33,985 bases of DNA. Source: an uncultured Flavobacteriaceae bacterium (lineage in GTDB: Bacteria; Bacteroidota; Bacteroidia; Flavobacteriales; Flavobacteriaceae). Below are positions 25,089-33,038 of the stretch, one piece after another. The first letter of the stretch is position 1. Each line of letters starts with the position of its first letter. The position numbers were made by a program, and so were the translations under genes. The notes below the pieces were generated by a model. That model had not been told where the DNA came from. It made no database searches and worked only from the letters and a program-made list of their open reading frames with translations. The DNA lies in assembly GCA_937959395.1 (NCBI GenBank), contig CALGLR010000034.1:1-33985 (forward strand). The letters are read 5' to 3'.

Positions 25089-25826
25089 CTATTTAAAAAT
25101 CATAATTAATCGAGGTGACGTTTTTTTGTCGAATTTATTCAATTTAAAATCACCAAATACATCTAATAGATAAACACCTGCGTCTTCAAATAATGTTTTA
25201 AAGTCATTAAGCGTAAAGGCACGAACACGTTCTTGAAATTTAAAATCGCCTCCTTGAGTTGTAAAAGAAATGTCTTTTATAATGTGTCCATCTTTTACAT
25301 AACGCTTTTGATGAAAATCTATACCTTCAACGGTTTTGATATCTTCAGGAACTAAGTTGTCGATAATAAATTCTGTATTCATAAAATCGATGACACCAAA
25401 TCCAGTTTCATTTAAATTAGCTTTTATGGCCTTAATTGTGTTTAGATTATCTTCATCTTTATCAAAATACCCAAAACTGGTAAACAAATTAAAAACAGCA
25501 TCAAATTGCTCTTTATAAGGCTTACACATATTGTGAACATTAAAATTTAATGTTTCATTTTCAAACTCTTTAGCATGTTTTATACTATTCTCAGAAAGAT
25601 CTACTCCTGTAACATGATAGCCAATACTATTTAAATATACAGAGTGACGGCCTTTACCACAGGCAAGATCTAGTATTTTTCCATGTTCAGGAAGGTTTAA
25701 ATAGTTGGTAAGACTAGACATAAAGGTTTCAGCTTCTACATAATCTCTGTCTTTGTATAAAATATGATAAAAAGGCGTGTCAAACCACGACGCATACCAT
25801 GTTGTTTTGTCTTTTAGCATATTCAT
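25089..25826 (-). CDS. class I SAM-dependent methyltransferase
   Basis: A Rossmann methyltransferase with motif I ILDLACGKGRHSVYL and the following TGVDLSENSI. An acidic/Phe-rich motif IV region FDAVFNLFTSFGYF is also present. The true start is probably 25826 or 25820 (MNMLKDKTTWYASWFD). The longer frame from 25850 adds MRFPFTWE, encoded by a palindromic repeat. The small-molecule substrate is unknown. It forms an operon with the ZIP gene and is divergent from the RlmL-like gene through a symmetric promoter region. Confidence 0.88.
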   Translation of the reverse strand: MNMLKDKTTWYASWFDTPFYHILYKDRDYVEAETFMSSLTNYLNLPEHGKILDLACGKGRHSVYLNSIGYHVTGVDLSENSIKHAKEFENETLNFNVHNMCKPYKEQFDAVFNLFTSFGYFDKDEDNLNTIKAIKANLNETGFGVIDFMNTEFIIDNLVPEDIKTVEGIDFHQKRYVKDGHIIKDISFTTQGGDFKFQERVRAFTLNDFKTLFEDAGVYLLDVFGDFKLNKFDKKTSPRLIMIFK

Positions 25827-25848
25827 TTCCCATGTAAATGGGAATCTC
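25827..25848. repeat. palindromic repeat, copy 2
   Basis: Arms TTCCCAT / ATGGGAA around GTAA, followed by TCTC. It is 22/22 identical to copy 1 at 15318-15339 and again directly upstream of a minus-strand gene start. Confidence 0.85.
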
Positions 25849-25872
25849 ATTTTAAGTTAATTATTAGTTGCA

Positions 25873-25893
25873 GCAAAAATAGAGTATTTTTGC
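25873..25893. promoter_or_regulatory. mirror-symmetric divergent -7 elements
   Basis: Perfect 9-bp arms GCAAAAATA (25873-25881) and TATTTTTGC (25885-25893) are separated by GAG. Each arm is a TAnnTTTG -7 element on its own strand: TATTTTTG at 25885-25892 for the plus-strand RlmL-like gene, and the same sequence reading left for the minus-strand methyltransferase. Confidence 0.65.
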
Positions 25894-25912
25894 AATCTAT
25901 TGGACGAAAAAA

Positions 25913-27076
25913 ATGGAAGATAATTTCAAAATGGTTGCCAAAACCTTATTTGGTTTTGAAGAATTGCTAGCAAAAGAACTTGTACAGTTAGGTGCTCGAG
26001 ATGTGAAAACAGGCGTGCGCCATGTTAGTTTTTCTGGTGATAAAGGGTTTATGTACAAATGTAATTTGGCGTTACGTACAGCTACAAAAATTTTAAAACC
26101 TATACATACATTTGCTATTAGAAATGAAAAGGATTTGTACGACCAGATTTATAAAATGAATTGGAGTACCTATTTAAAAGCATCTGGTTCATTAGCTATC
26201 GATACCACTATAAATTCTGAAGTTTTTACACATTCTCTATACTTATCTCAAAAAACAAAGGATGCTATAGTTGATAAATTTAGAGACGAAACAGGAGAGC
26301 GTCCTAGTGTCGATTTAAAATTTCCAGATATAAAGGTTAACATACATATAGATAGAGAGGTTTGTAATGTATCATTAGACTCTTCAGGAGATTCGCTTCA
26401 TAAAAGAGGTTACAAAACTGCAACTAATATAGCTCCTATAAATGAAGTATTGGCAGCGGGATTAATTATGTTATCTGGTTGGGATGGGCAAAGTGATTTT
26501 ATGGATCCCATGTGTGGAAGTGGTACTTTACTAGCCGAAGCAGCAATGATTGCTTGTAATATACCTCCGAATTTAATGCGTAAAGAGTTTGCTTTTGAAC
26601 GCTGGCAAGATTGGGATGTTGATTTATTTGAAAAAATAGAAGAATCGTTGCTTAATAAAACAAGGGATTTCCATCATAAAATGTATGGTTTCGACAAATC
26701 ACCAAGTGCAGTAGTAAAAGCAAAGGATAATATAAAAAATGCGCATTTAGATGAATTTATAACCATAAAACATGAAGATTTCTTTAAAACTCAAAAGGCT
26801 GGAGATGATAAGTTACATATGGTTTTTAATCCGCCATATGGTGAGCGTTTAAATATAGAAATGGAAGATTTTTATAAATCTATAGGCGATACTTTAAAAC
26901 AAAATTATTCGAATACAGATGCTTGGTTTATTACTTCTAATTTAGAAGCTTTAAAGCATGTTGGCTTGCGTACATCTCGTAAAATACATTTAATGAATGC
27001 TAAGCTAGAGTCTAGGCTAGTGAAATATGAAATTTATGCAGGGAGTAAAAAAGGAAAGTATATGAATAAAGATTAG
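25913..27076 (+). CDS. rlmL: THUMP-domain 23S rRNA methyltransferase, RlmL-like
   Basis: 387 aa. An N-terminal ferredoxin-like/THUMP RNA-binding region occupies about 50-155 (RTATKILKPIHTF, DVSL-type strand). A Rossmann domain follows with DPMCGSGTLLAEAA (198-211) and the N-methyltransferase NPPY motif (306-309). This matches the N-terminal half of E. coli RlmKL, which makes m2G2445 in 23S rRNA. The second (RlmK) half is absent, as is usual in Bacteroidota. Numbering of the target base is by homology only. Its stop codon lies 4 bp from the convergent DUF6048 gene. Confidence 0.9.
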   Translation: MEDNFKMVAKTLFGFEELLAKELVQLGARDVKTGVRHVSFSGDKGFMYKCNLALRTATKILKPIHTFAIRNEKDLYDQIYKMNWSTYLKASGSLAIDTTINSEVFTHSLYLSQKTKDAIVDKFRDETGERPSVDLKFPDIKVNIHIDREVCNVSLDSSGDSLHKRGYKTATNIAPINEVLAAGLIMLSGWDGQSDFMDPMCGSGTLLAEAAMIACNIPPNLMRKEFAFERWQDWDVDLFEKIEESLLNKTRDFHHKMYGFDKSPSAVVKAKDNIKNAHLDEFITIKHEDFFKTQKAGDDKLHMVFNPPYGERLNIEMEDFYKSIGDTLKQNYSNTDAWFITSNLEALKHVGLRTSRKIHLMNAKLESRLVKYEIYAGSKKGKYMNKD

Positions 27077-27088
27077 GTCTTTATTTTT
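27065..27088. terminator. hairpin spanning two convergent stop codons
   Basis: AATAAAGA (27065-27072) and TCTTTATT (27078-27085) form a perfect 8-bp stem with a 5-nt loop and a following TTT. It covers the stop of the RlmL-like gene (27074-27076) and that of the opposing DUF6048 gene (27081-27083). Confidence 0.5.
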
Positions 27089-27884
27089 CTTCTTCTTTTT
27101 CTTCTTCCTTTTCAACTTTCTTTTTGTTTGCCTTTTTATAAAAAGGAATTAAATAAGAAATACTATAACCATATCCTACACCAAATTTAGAATTATCGTA
27201 AGTTCTATTAAAACCAGGGATATATAAGTTTTCAAAATTATCTGGTTCGTCTTGAGAAATACTTCTTTTTAATTGGGCATTTACGCCTATGTATAAATTG
27301 TTAAATAATTCAGCTTTAAGTCCTATCATAAATTCAAGCCATATTGCAGATAGGCCTTTAAATTCTTTTATGGTGTCATTATAATCTATAACAAAAGTAC
27401 CATCATCGAGTTGGGTTGTCCAGTATTGGTCTGTATTATAAATAGAAAAACGATTCCTTTGGTGACTAAACGTACTCGCTCCAACTCTAAAACCACTATA
27501 TATCATGTTTTCCATACCAAACCAATTGTCGAAAAAATTATAGTCGGCACCTACTTTAAAAAAGCTACCTGAGGTTGAGAATTCTAAGTTATCTGTATTT
27601 GTTGTTTTTTCCTCTGTACCAATCTCTCCAGCTGCATACCATTTTTTTGTGATACGATAATCACCAATGATTTCAAAGCCTTTATAATCATCGTCAATTG
27701 AAGAGCGAACAAGTTTACTTATGTCCGCACCAACTCGTAACCCATATTGTAGTTTGTGTTTTATAGAATCGTTTAATTTAGTTTCTTTTTTAGAATCAGT
27801 TTTGTTTTGAGCCGAAATAGAACTGCAAAACAACAACGCTAAGAAGAGACTAATGAAAAATATTAAAGTGTGTTGTTGTTTCAT
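27081..27884 (-). CDS. DUF6048-family outer-membrane barrel protein
   Basis: 267 aa with a signal peptide ending SSISAQ. The rest is a beta-barrel-like series of amphipathic strands (LQYGLRVGADISKL, YAAGEIGTEE, YSGFRVGASTFSHQ, YIGVNAQLKRSIS, FGVGYGYSISYLIPFYKK), as in DUF6048. The C-terminus is an unusual Lys/Glu tail (about 249-267) encoded by nearly pure CTT/TTC triplets on the plus strand. The start overlaps the upstream DUF6452 gene by 35 nt, needed for the signal peptide. Function unknown; the DUF6452-DUF6048 pairing recurs near rlmD in this family of bacteria. Confidence 0.75.
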   Translation of the reverse strand: MKQQHTLIFFISLFLALLFCSSISAQNKTDSKKETKLNDSIKHKLQYGLRVGADISKLVRSSIDDDYKGFEIIGDYRITKKWYAAGEIGTEEKTTNTDNLEFSTSGSFFKVGADYNFFDNWFGMENMIYSGFRVGASTFSHQRNRFSIYNTDQYWTTQLDDGTFVIDYNDTIKEFKGLSAIWLEFMIGLKAELFNNLYIGVNAQLKRSISQDEPDNFENLYIPGFNRTYDNSKFGVGYGYSISYLIPFYKKANKKKVEKEEEKEEEK

Positions 27885-28365
27885 CTTCTATAGATTGATT
27901 ATCGTTAATGGGGAGTACAACTTGTATCCAGTTATCTGTATCACTTTCAAATTGTATAGCAACATCTTTAAAAATGGTTTTATAACCACAAGCTCTAGAA
28001 ACAAAAACATCTTCACGCGTGTAAGTAATTGTAATCATATCATCATTTCCTTCGCTAATAGTACCATCATCTGCTATTTCTGCATCTTTATATAAGATAA
28101 ACTGTGTACTATTTTCATTGGTTTTAAGAGGAAGTATGACTTGACTAGAATTAACTGCCCTATAATCTTCTAAAATTGTAGTATTATCACCAACACCTTT
28201 TACTACCAACGAAGCAACGTTTTTTGGGCTCGATAGATCAGAAGTATTTAAAAAATCTATAATTAGTCTTGGAGTGGTTGGCGTTTCTAAAGAACATATA
28301 TCATCTCTCTCACAGCTTAAAATGAGTGAAATAATGCATAAAAACAGCCCTATTGCTTTTTTCAA
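27850..28365 (-). CDS. DUF6452-family lipoprotein
   Basis: 171 aa starting with TTG (28365), followed by KKAIGLFLCIISLILSC with the lipidated Cys at 18. No in-frame ATG lies upstream before a stop, and none lies within the signal peptide, so TTG is the likely start. The core ERDDICSLETPTTPRLIIDF is the DUF6452 signature. The last 35 nt overlap the DUF6048 start. Function unknown; probably an envelope partner of the DUF6048 barrel. Confidence 0.75.
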   Translation of the reverse strand: MKKAIGLFLCIISLILSCERDDICSLETPTTPRLIIDFLNTSDLSSPKNVASLVVKGVGDNTTILEDYRAVNSSQVILPLKTNENSTQFILYKDAEIADDGTISEGNDDMITITYTREDVFVSRACGYKTIFKDVAIQFESDTDNWIQVVLPINDNQSIEDETTTHFNIFH

Positions 28366-28431
28366 ATTAAAATCTATTTTTAAATTCTATAAAATGCACA
28401 AAAACTATTAGCATATTATTTTACGTTTTTC

Positions 28432-28439
28432 CAAAAGTA
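28432..28439 (-). promoter_or_regulatory. -7 promoter element for DUF6452-DUF6048
   Basis: TACTTTTG on the minus strand matches TAnnTTTG, 67 bp before the TTG start. It predicts a leader of about 60 nt. Confidence 0.4.
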
Positions 28440-28547
28440 CAATATTTTCGACAAGAGGATTTGTTAAATTATTCTTATAATATGATTGTTCAAATGCGAA
28501 AATATTACGTAGTTTTTCTGCGGTGATATATTTATTTAGTGTTTAAG

Positions 28548-29960
28548 TTATCGTCTTTCAAGTAAAACTATATTTTCAACATGATGCGTCTGTGGGAACA
28601 TATCAACAGGTTGTATTCTAGTAACTTTATATACAGCATCCATCAAAGCTAAATCTCTAGCTTGTGTTGCACTATTACAACTTACGTATACTATTTTTTT
28701 TGGTGAAATGTTTAAAATTTGTTGAACAACATCTTTATGCATACCATCTCTTGGCGGATCAGTAATAATAACATCTGGCTCTCCATGTGTATTGATAAAT
28801 TCTTGATTAAAGACTTTTTTCATATCCCCTACAAAGAATTCAACGTTATTAACATTATTTAATTGTGCATTTTCTTTAGCAGCAGTAATCGCATCTGGAA
28901 CAGCTTCTACACCTATTACCTTTTTTGCCTGTTTTGCTACGAATTGTGCAATTGTTCCCGTTCCTGTGTATAAATCGTAAACTAATTCATCACCTCTAAG
29001 TCCAGCAAAGTCTCTTGTTAATTTATATAATTCGTAGGCTTGGGCAGAGTTTGTTTGGTAAAACGATTTTGCATTTATTTTAAATCGCAACCCTTCCATT
29101 TCTTCAAAAATATGATCCTGTCCAGAATAACAGATCACTTCTTGATCATAAATTGTATCATTTGCTTTACCATTAATGACATATTGAAGCGATGTGATTT
29201 GAGGAAATTCTTCAGCTAAAAAATTTAATAACAGTTTGCGTTTAGTTTCATCTTCTTTAAAAAATTGAACTAGTACCATAATATCACCAGTAGAGGAGGA
29301 GCGAATCATTAAGGTTCTAAGTAAACCCGTTTGATTTCTAGTATTAAAAAATTCTAAACCATTTTCTACAGCAAATTGCTTTACGGCATTTCTAATGGCA
29401 TTAGAAGGATCGGCTTGTAAATGGCATTTATTTAGGTCTAATATTTTATCCCACATACCAGGAATATGAAACCCTAAGGCGTTTCTATCGCCTAAGTCCT
29501 CTTCAGATTGAACTTCTTCAAGAGTTAACCAACGGCTATCGCTAAAAGAAAACTCCATTTTGTTTCTATAAAAGTACTGTTCTGCAGAACCAAGAATAGG
29601 CGTAACCTCTGGTAGTTCAATATGTCCTAATCGTGTTAAATTATTAACTACTTCTTTTTGTTTGAAATATAATTGGTGTTCATAGCCCATATCTTGCCAC
29701 TTGCAGCCACCACAAGTTCCAAAATGTTCACAAGCAGGTTCTGTACGTTTATCACTTAACTTGTGAAAAACGGTTGCTTTTCCTTCAAAATAAGCTTTTC
29801 TTTTCTTGAACGTTTGAACATCTACGATATCACCAGGGACTGCATTGGGTAAAAATATAATACGTCCATCTGGTGCTTTTGCTACTGTTTTTCCTTTAGC
29901 TCCTGCATCTATCACTTCTACATTAGTGAAAATTTGTTTTCTACTTTTTTTTCTTGACAT
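28548..29960 (-). CDS. rlmD: 23S rRNA (uracil-1939-C5)-methyltransferase RlmD
   Basis: A 470-aa RNA m5U methyltransferase. An N-terminal TRAM domain (about 10-68) is followed by the [4Fe-4S] ligands Cys77, Cys83, Cys86 and Cys179 (CEHFGTCGGC and LNKCHL). The SAM domain has DLYTGTGTIAQF, and the catalytic nucleophile is Cys428 in VYVSCNSAT. The C-terminal MFPQTHHVENIVLLER motif completes the family pattern. The -7 element TACTTTTG lies so close (5 bp) to the ATG that the message may be leaderless. Family is secure; U1939 rather than U747 specificity is by homology. Confidence 0.94.
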   Translation of the reverse strand: MSRKKSRKQIFTNVEVIDAGAKGKTVAKAPDGRIIFLPNAVPGDIVDVQTFKKRKAYFEGKATVFHKLSDKRTEPACEHFGTCGGCKWQDMGYEHQLYFKQKEVVNNLTRLGHIELPEVTPILGSAEQYFYRNKMEFSFSDSRWLTLEEVQSEEDLGDRNALGFHIPGMWDKILDLNKCHLQADPSNAIRNAVKQFAVENGLEFFNTRNQTGLLRTLMIRSSSTGDIMVLVQFFKEDETKRKLLLNFLAEEFPQITSLQYVINGKANDTIYDQEVICYSGQDHIFEEMEGLRFKINAKSFYQTNSAQAYELYKLTRDFAGLRGDELVYDLYTGTGTIAQFVAKQAKKVIGVEAVPDAITAAKENAQLNNVNNVEFFVGDMKKVFNQEFINTHGEPDVIITDPPRDGMHKDVVQQILNISPKKIVYVSCNSATQARDLALMDAVYKVTRIQPVDMFPQTHHVENIVLLERR

Positions 29961-29965
29961 AGTTG

Positions 29966-29973
29966 CAAAAGTA
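29966..29973 (-). promoter_or_regulatory. -7 promoter element abutting the rlmD start
   Basis: TACTTTTG on the minus strand ends 5 bp before the rlmD ATG, and the T-run of the upstream terminator lies just before it. The transcript would start at or within a few bases of the start codon. Confidence 0.45.
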
Positions 29974-29975
29974 TC

Positions 29976-30008
29976 AAAAAAAAGCTGCTCATAATAATGA
30001 ACAGCTTT
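29976..30008 (-). terminator. Rho-independent terminator of the CmpX-like gene
   Basis: On the minus strand the stem AAAGCTGTTCAT / ATGAGCAGCTTT (one mismatch) has a 4-nt loop and is followed by an eight-T run. It sits 25 bp after the CmpX-like stop. Confidence 0.88.
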
Positions 30009-30032
30009 ATAAATATTAGTATTGTTTGTAGT

Positions 30033-31199
30033 TTAGTTTTTATTGAATTTATCAAGAATTTTTGCCATCTGTTTTCCAGCAGCTTCTCTACCACCAAGAC
30101 CAAAAGATAAAACAACAGTTAAAGCCACGGCTCCAAGAGTGATTCCAAAAGCAAGGTTTATAATTTCATCTGCAATTCCCATAGATCTTAACCCGATTGC
30201 TAAGAACACTGCTAATATTGCTACTTTTACGATAGAGGCAACAAATGAATTGTTAGACTTAATCATATTTTTAGTTAATAGATTAGAAATCCATAAACCT
30301 ATAGCAATTATTGCCACACCAAAAATAATTTTACCAGCGTAAGCTAATACAGTATCCAATATATTTGTTAATTGTTGAAATTCTAATTTTTCAAACGCAG
30401 TAACAATACCAAATAATACTATGAAAGCATAAACGACATTAGCTATTGTGTTTGACATATTTGTTTTACCAAATAATTCTCCCATATTCATATTAGCCAA
30501 TATGTTGTTTAGATTTAAGCTGTTTAATAAGTCTTTTATTAATGAAGAGACAAAACGCCCACCAAATACAAATAAAACTAGAATAACAACTGCTAGTAAT
30601 ACTTTAGGAATTGCCTCAAAGAAAGAGCTCAACATTTCAGTAGCAGGTCCAGAAATAGCATCCATGTTTAATATATTTAAAGCGGCTATTAACAATGGAA
30701 TAAATATAAAAATAAAGACTACCTTTTTTAATATACCTACTAAGTCCATGTTTTCAGGTAGTTTAAATTTAGGAACGAATTTCTGAATAGATTCACCAGA
30801 AAGTCCTACTAATTCTGAGACTACATTAGCTAACATGTAACCAATGTATCCCACTAATCCAGCTCCTATAATATTAGGTACGAATCCAAGGAAACCATTA
30901 AGCATTGTTTTTAAAGGCTCTAAAACATTGGTCATGCCTAACTTTTCTAAAGCAAGCATAAATACAATAATCATTAATAAGAAATAAGCAAGTTTTCCAA
31001 TAAGTTTAGATAGAATGACTTTGTTTCCCTTTAAAGAACTATCTATCCCTGTTTTCGCGACTAAACGAGTTATTATTTTTTTTAAGAATTTAGCGATAAA
31101 AATACCTATTATAAGTATTAATATTGCGCCAATAGTATTAGGTAAATAGTTACCCATAGAATTCGATAAGCTTTCGAAAATATTGTTTAAATAGTCCAT
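30033..31199 (-). CDS. mechanosensitive-channel-related membrane protein (CmpX-like)
   Basis: 388 aa with about ten hydrophobic helices in repeated pairs (LPNTIGAILILIIGIFIAKFL, FVPNIIGAGLVGYIGYMLAN and similar), the TM-helix repeat arrangement. The C-terminal segment FGITLGAVALTVVLSFGLGGREAAGKQM resembles the pore-lining region of MscS-related CmpX proteins, but there is no MscS beta/cytosolic vestibule domain. Likely a small-conductance or osmotic-response membrane protein; gating is unproven. It is monocistronic, with its own -7 element and terminator. Confidence 0.82.
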   Translation of the reverse strand: MDYLNNIFESLSNSMGNYLPNTIGAILILIIGIFIAKFLKKIITRLVAKTGIDSSLKGNKVILSKLIGKLAYFLLMIIVFMLALEKLGMTNVLEPLKTMLNGFLGFVPNIIGAGLVGYIGYMLANVVSELVGLSGESIQKFVPKFKLPENMDLVGILKKVVFIFIFIPLLIAALNILNMDAISGPATEMLSSFFEAIPKVLLAVVILVLFVFGGRFVSSLIKDLLNSLNLNNILANMNMGELFGKTNMSNTIANVVYAFIVLFGIVTAFEKLEFQQLTNILDTVLAYAGKIIFGVAIIAIGLWISNLLTKNMIKSNNSFVASIVKVAILAVFLAIGLRSMGIADEIINLAFGITLGAVALTVVLSFGLGGREAAGKQMAKILDKFNKN

Positions 31200-31228
31200 T
31201 AATTTAGTTATAGTTTAGTTTATGTAAA

Positions 31229-31236
31229 CAAAGCTA
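31229..31236 (-). promoter_or_regulatory. -7 promoter element for the CmpX-like gene
   Basis: TAGCTTTG on the minus strand matches TAnnTTTG, 30 bp before the ATG. A TTGACA lies 14 bp upstream, slightly closer than the usual -33 spacing. Confidence 0.5.
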
Positions 31237-31423
31237 GTATTACCACATGTCAATCATCTATATTGTTGAGTAATAAAAGATGAATTCGCTGAAAGGTGTA
31301 AATAGACGTTTAACCGTTTTTTAATAAAGATTTAGAATAAATAAAGAAAATGTTCTAAGAAAAATAAGGAATATTATTAATTTGCAGGCTCTAGGGGTGA
31401 TTTCTCTCCCACGCTGAATTTTC

Positions 31424-31443
31424 GTCTCGATAGCTATCGGGAC
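31424..31443. repeat. CGATAGCTATCG dyad
   Basis: A 20-bp inverted repeat (GTCTCGATAG / CTATCGGGAC) with one mismatch, extended by TTTCG and CGAAA on either side. It is GC-rich relative to its surroundings, about 60 bp before rocD. Confidence 0.7.
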
Positions 31444-31502
31444 TCGAAAGGATAAAGGTATAGAAGGAATGGTTATTTTATTCACATTAAAAATTAATTA
31501 AA

Positions 31503-32780
31503 ATGGCTATTTTAGACCAATTAACATCGCAAGAAGCGATGGATTTAGAAAACAAATACGGTGCTCATAATTATCACCCACTTCCTGTAGTATTAAATAA
31601 AGGAGAAGGTGTTTATGTTTGGGACGTAGAAGGAAAAAAATATTACGACTTCTTGTCGGCTTATTCTGCTGTAAATCAAGGGCATTGTCATCCAAAAATT
31701 GTAGGAGCAATGGTAAATCAAGCAAAAACATTAACGCTTACTTCTCGTGCTTTTTATAATGACATATTAGGAAAGTATGAAAAAATGGCTACAGCCTTTT
31801 TTAACTATGATAAGCTATTACCAATGAATACAGGAGCTGAAGCTGTAGAGACTGCTCTTAAAATTTGTAGAAAATGGGCTTATGAGGTTAAAGGGATAAA
31901 AGAAAATGAAGCACAGATTATTGTGTGTGAAAATAATTTTCATGGAAGAACCACGACGATCATTTCTTTTTCTAACGATCCTGTAGCTCGTAAAAACTTT
32001 GGCCCTTATACTGCAGGGTTTATAAAAATTGAGTACGACAATTTAAAAGCATTACAAGACGCATTAGAAAATAATAACAACGTTGCTGGGTTTTTAGTAG
32101 AACCAATACAAGGTGAGGCTGGAGTTTATGTGCCTTCTGAAGGTTATTTAGCGAAAGCAAAAGCGCTTTGTGAAAAACATAATGTTTTATTTATTGCAGA
32201 TGAAGTACAAACTGGTATTGCAAGAACAGGGCGTTTATTAGCCACTTGTGGTAATTGTACATGTGTAGATAAAAATTGCTCTGGAACCCCAGAAGTAAAA
32301 GCAGATGTATTAATATTAGGAAAAGCACTTTCTGGAGGTGCGTATCCTGTTTCTGCTGTTTTAGCTAACGACTCTATTATGAATGTTATAAAGCCTGGGA
32401 ATCATGGAAGTACATTTGGAGGAAACCCAATTGCAGCAGCTGTTGCAATAGCTGCTTTAGAAGTTGTTAAAGATGAAGAATTAGCTGATAATGCTTATAA
32501 ATTAGGAGAACTATTTAGAAGTGAGTTAGGTAAATTTATTGAAACAAGTACTGTTGTTAATGCAGTTAGAGGCAAAGGGTTATTAAATGCGATTTTAATA
32601 AATGATACAGAAGAAAGTGATACGGCTTGGAACATTTGTATGGCATTAAGAGATAATGGATTGCTAGCAAAACCTACCCATGGAAATATTATTCGTTTTG
32701 CTCCGCCATTAGTTATAAATAAAGAACAATTATTAGATTGTGTTACTATTATAATAAAGACATTAAAACAATTTGAATAA
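31503..32780 (+). CDS. rocD: ornithine-oxo-acid aminotransferase
   Basis: A 425-aa class III PLP aminotransferase converting ornithine and 2-oxoglutarate to glutamate semialdehyde and glutamate. [30 protein letters not shown], the PLP Asp233 in [14 protein letters not shown] and the Schiff-base Lys274 in [19 protein letters not shown] are diagnostic. Most bacterial members are about 400 aa. The extra length is partly a Cys-rich insertion (Cys249, 252, 254, 259) between the DEVQTG helix and the Lys274 strand. The start [13 protein letters not shown] fits family N-termini. It is monocistronic. Confidence 0.94.
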   Translation: MAILDQLTSQEAMDLENKYGAHNYHPLPVVLNKGEGVYVWDVEGKKYYDFLSAYSAVNQGHCHPKIVGAMVNQAKTLTLTSRAFYNDILGKYEKMATAFFNYDKLLPMNTGAEAVETALKICRKWAYEVKGIKENEAQIIVCENNFHGRTTTIISFSNDPVARKNFGPYTAGFIKIEYDNLKALQDALENNNNVAGFLVEPIQGEAGVYVPSEGYLAKAKALCEKHNVLFIADEVQTGIARTGRLLATCGNCTCVDKNCSGTPEVKADVLILGKALSGGAYPVSAVLANDSIMNVIKPGNHGSTFGGNPIAAAVAIAALEVVKDEELADNAYKLGELFRSELGKFIETSTVVNAVRGKGLLNAILINDTEESDTAWNICMALRDNGLLAKPTHGNIIRFAPPLVINKEQLLDCVTIIIKTLKQFE

Positions 32781-32794
32781 CAACTTTTAATCAA

Positions 32795-32956
32795 TGAAGT
32801 CATTTAAACTTTTTCAATTAGCTAAAAAAATGCCCTTTTTAGCCATTTTATAATCTTTTTTTCCTTCCGTAGCAAAGCTATGCAACTTAAAAAAGCCTCT
32901 AAACTGTCTCGAAATTCCTAATTTTCGCTATAATCCAAAAAGTTTAAATGACTTCA
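32795..32956. repeat. 162-bp element with 20-bp terminal inverted repeats (MITE-like)
   Basis: Perfect 20-bp arms TGAAGTCATTTAAACTTTTT (32795-32814) and its complement (32937-32956) enclose 122 bp. Inside is a hairpin GCTAAAAA / TTTTTAGC (32821-32843). The element is non-coding and starts 14 bp after the rocD stop. No clear target-site duplication was found. Confidence 0.65.
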
Positions 32957-32960
32957 ATTA

Positions 32961-32994
32961 AAAAAGCCCTATCAAATAAATGATAGGGCTTTTT
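32961..32994. terminator. bidirectional Rho-independent terminator
   Basis: The perfect 14-bp stem AAAAAGCCCTATCA / TGATAGGGCTTTTT has a 6-nt loop and A/T runs on both sides. It serves the convergent rocD and T9SS-protein genes. Confidence 0.92.
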
Positions 32995-33038
32995 AAGTAA
33001 ATTAAGCTTATAGTAGTTTAATTTTCAGGGACATGGTA

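Larger units (their letters stand above)
31200..31502. other. 303-bp divergent intergenic region
   Basis: Between the CmpX-like gene (minus) and rocD (plus). It holds the CmpX -7 element, an AT-rich centre, and the dyad at 31424-31443. For rocD only a near-match TTAATTTG (about 31378-31385) was found, so its promoter is uncertain. No ORF or RNA gene was seen. Confidence 0.6.

Noticed and set aside
29918-30115. A 65-aa minus-strand ORF across the CmpX-rlmD gap
   Set aside because: It runs through the terminator and the ends of two real genes in another frame; its sequence is low-complexity and hydrophobic by chance.
30448-30786. A 112-aa plus-strand ORF antisense to the CmpX-like gene
   Set aside because: A complementary frame of a repetitive membrane protein; no start context or homology.
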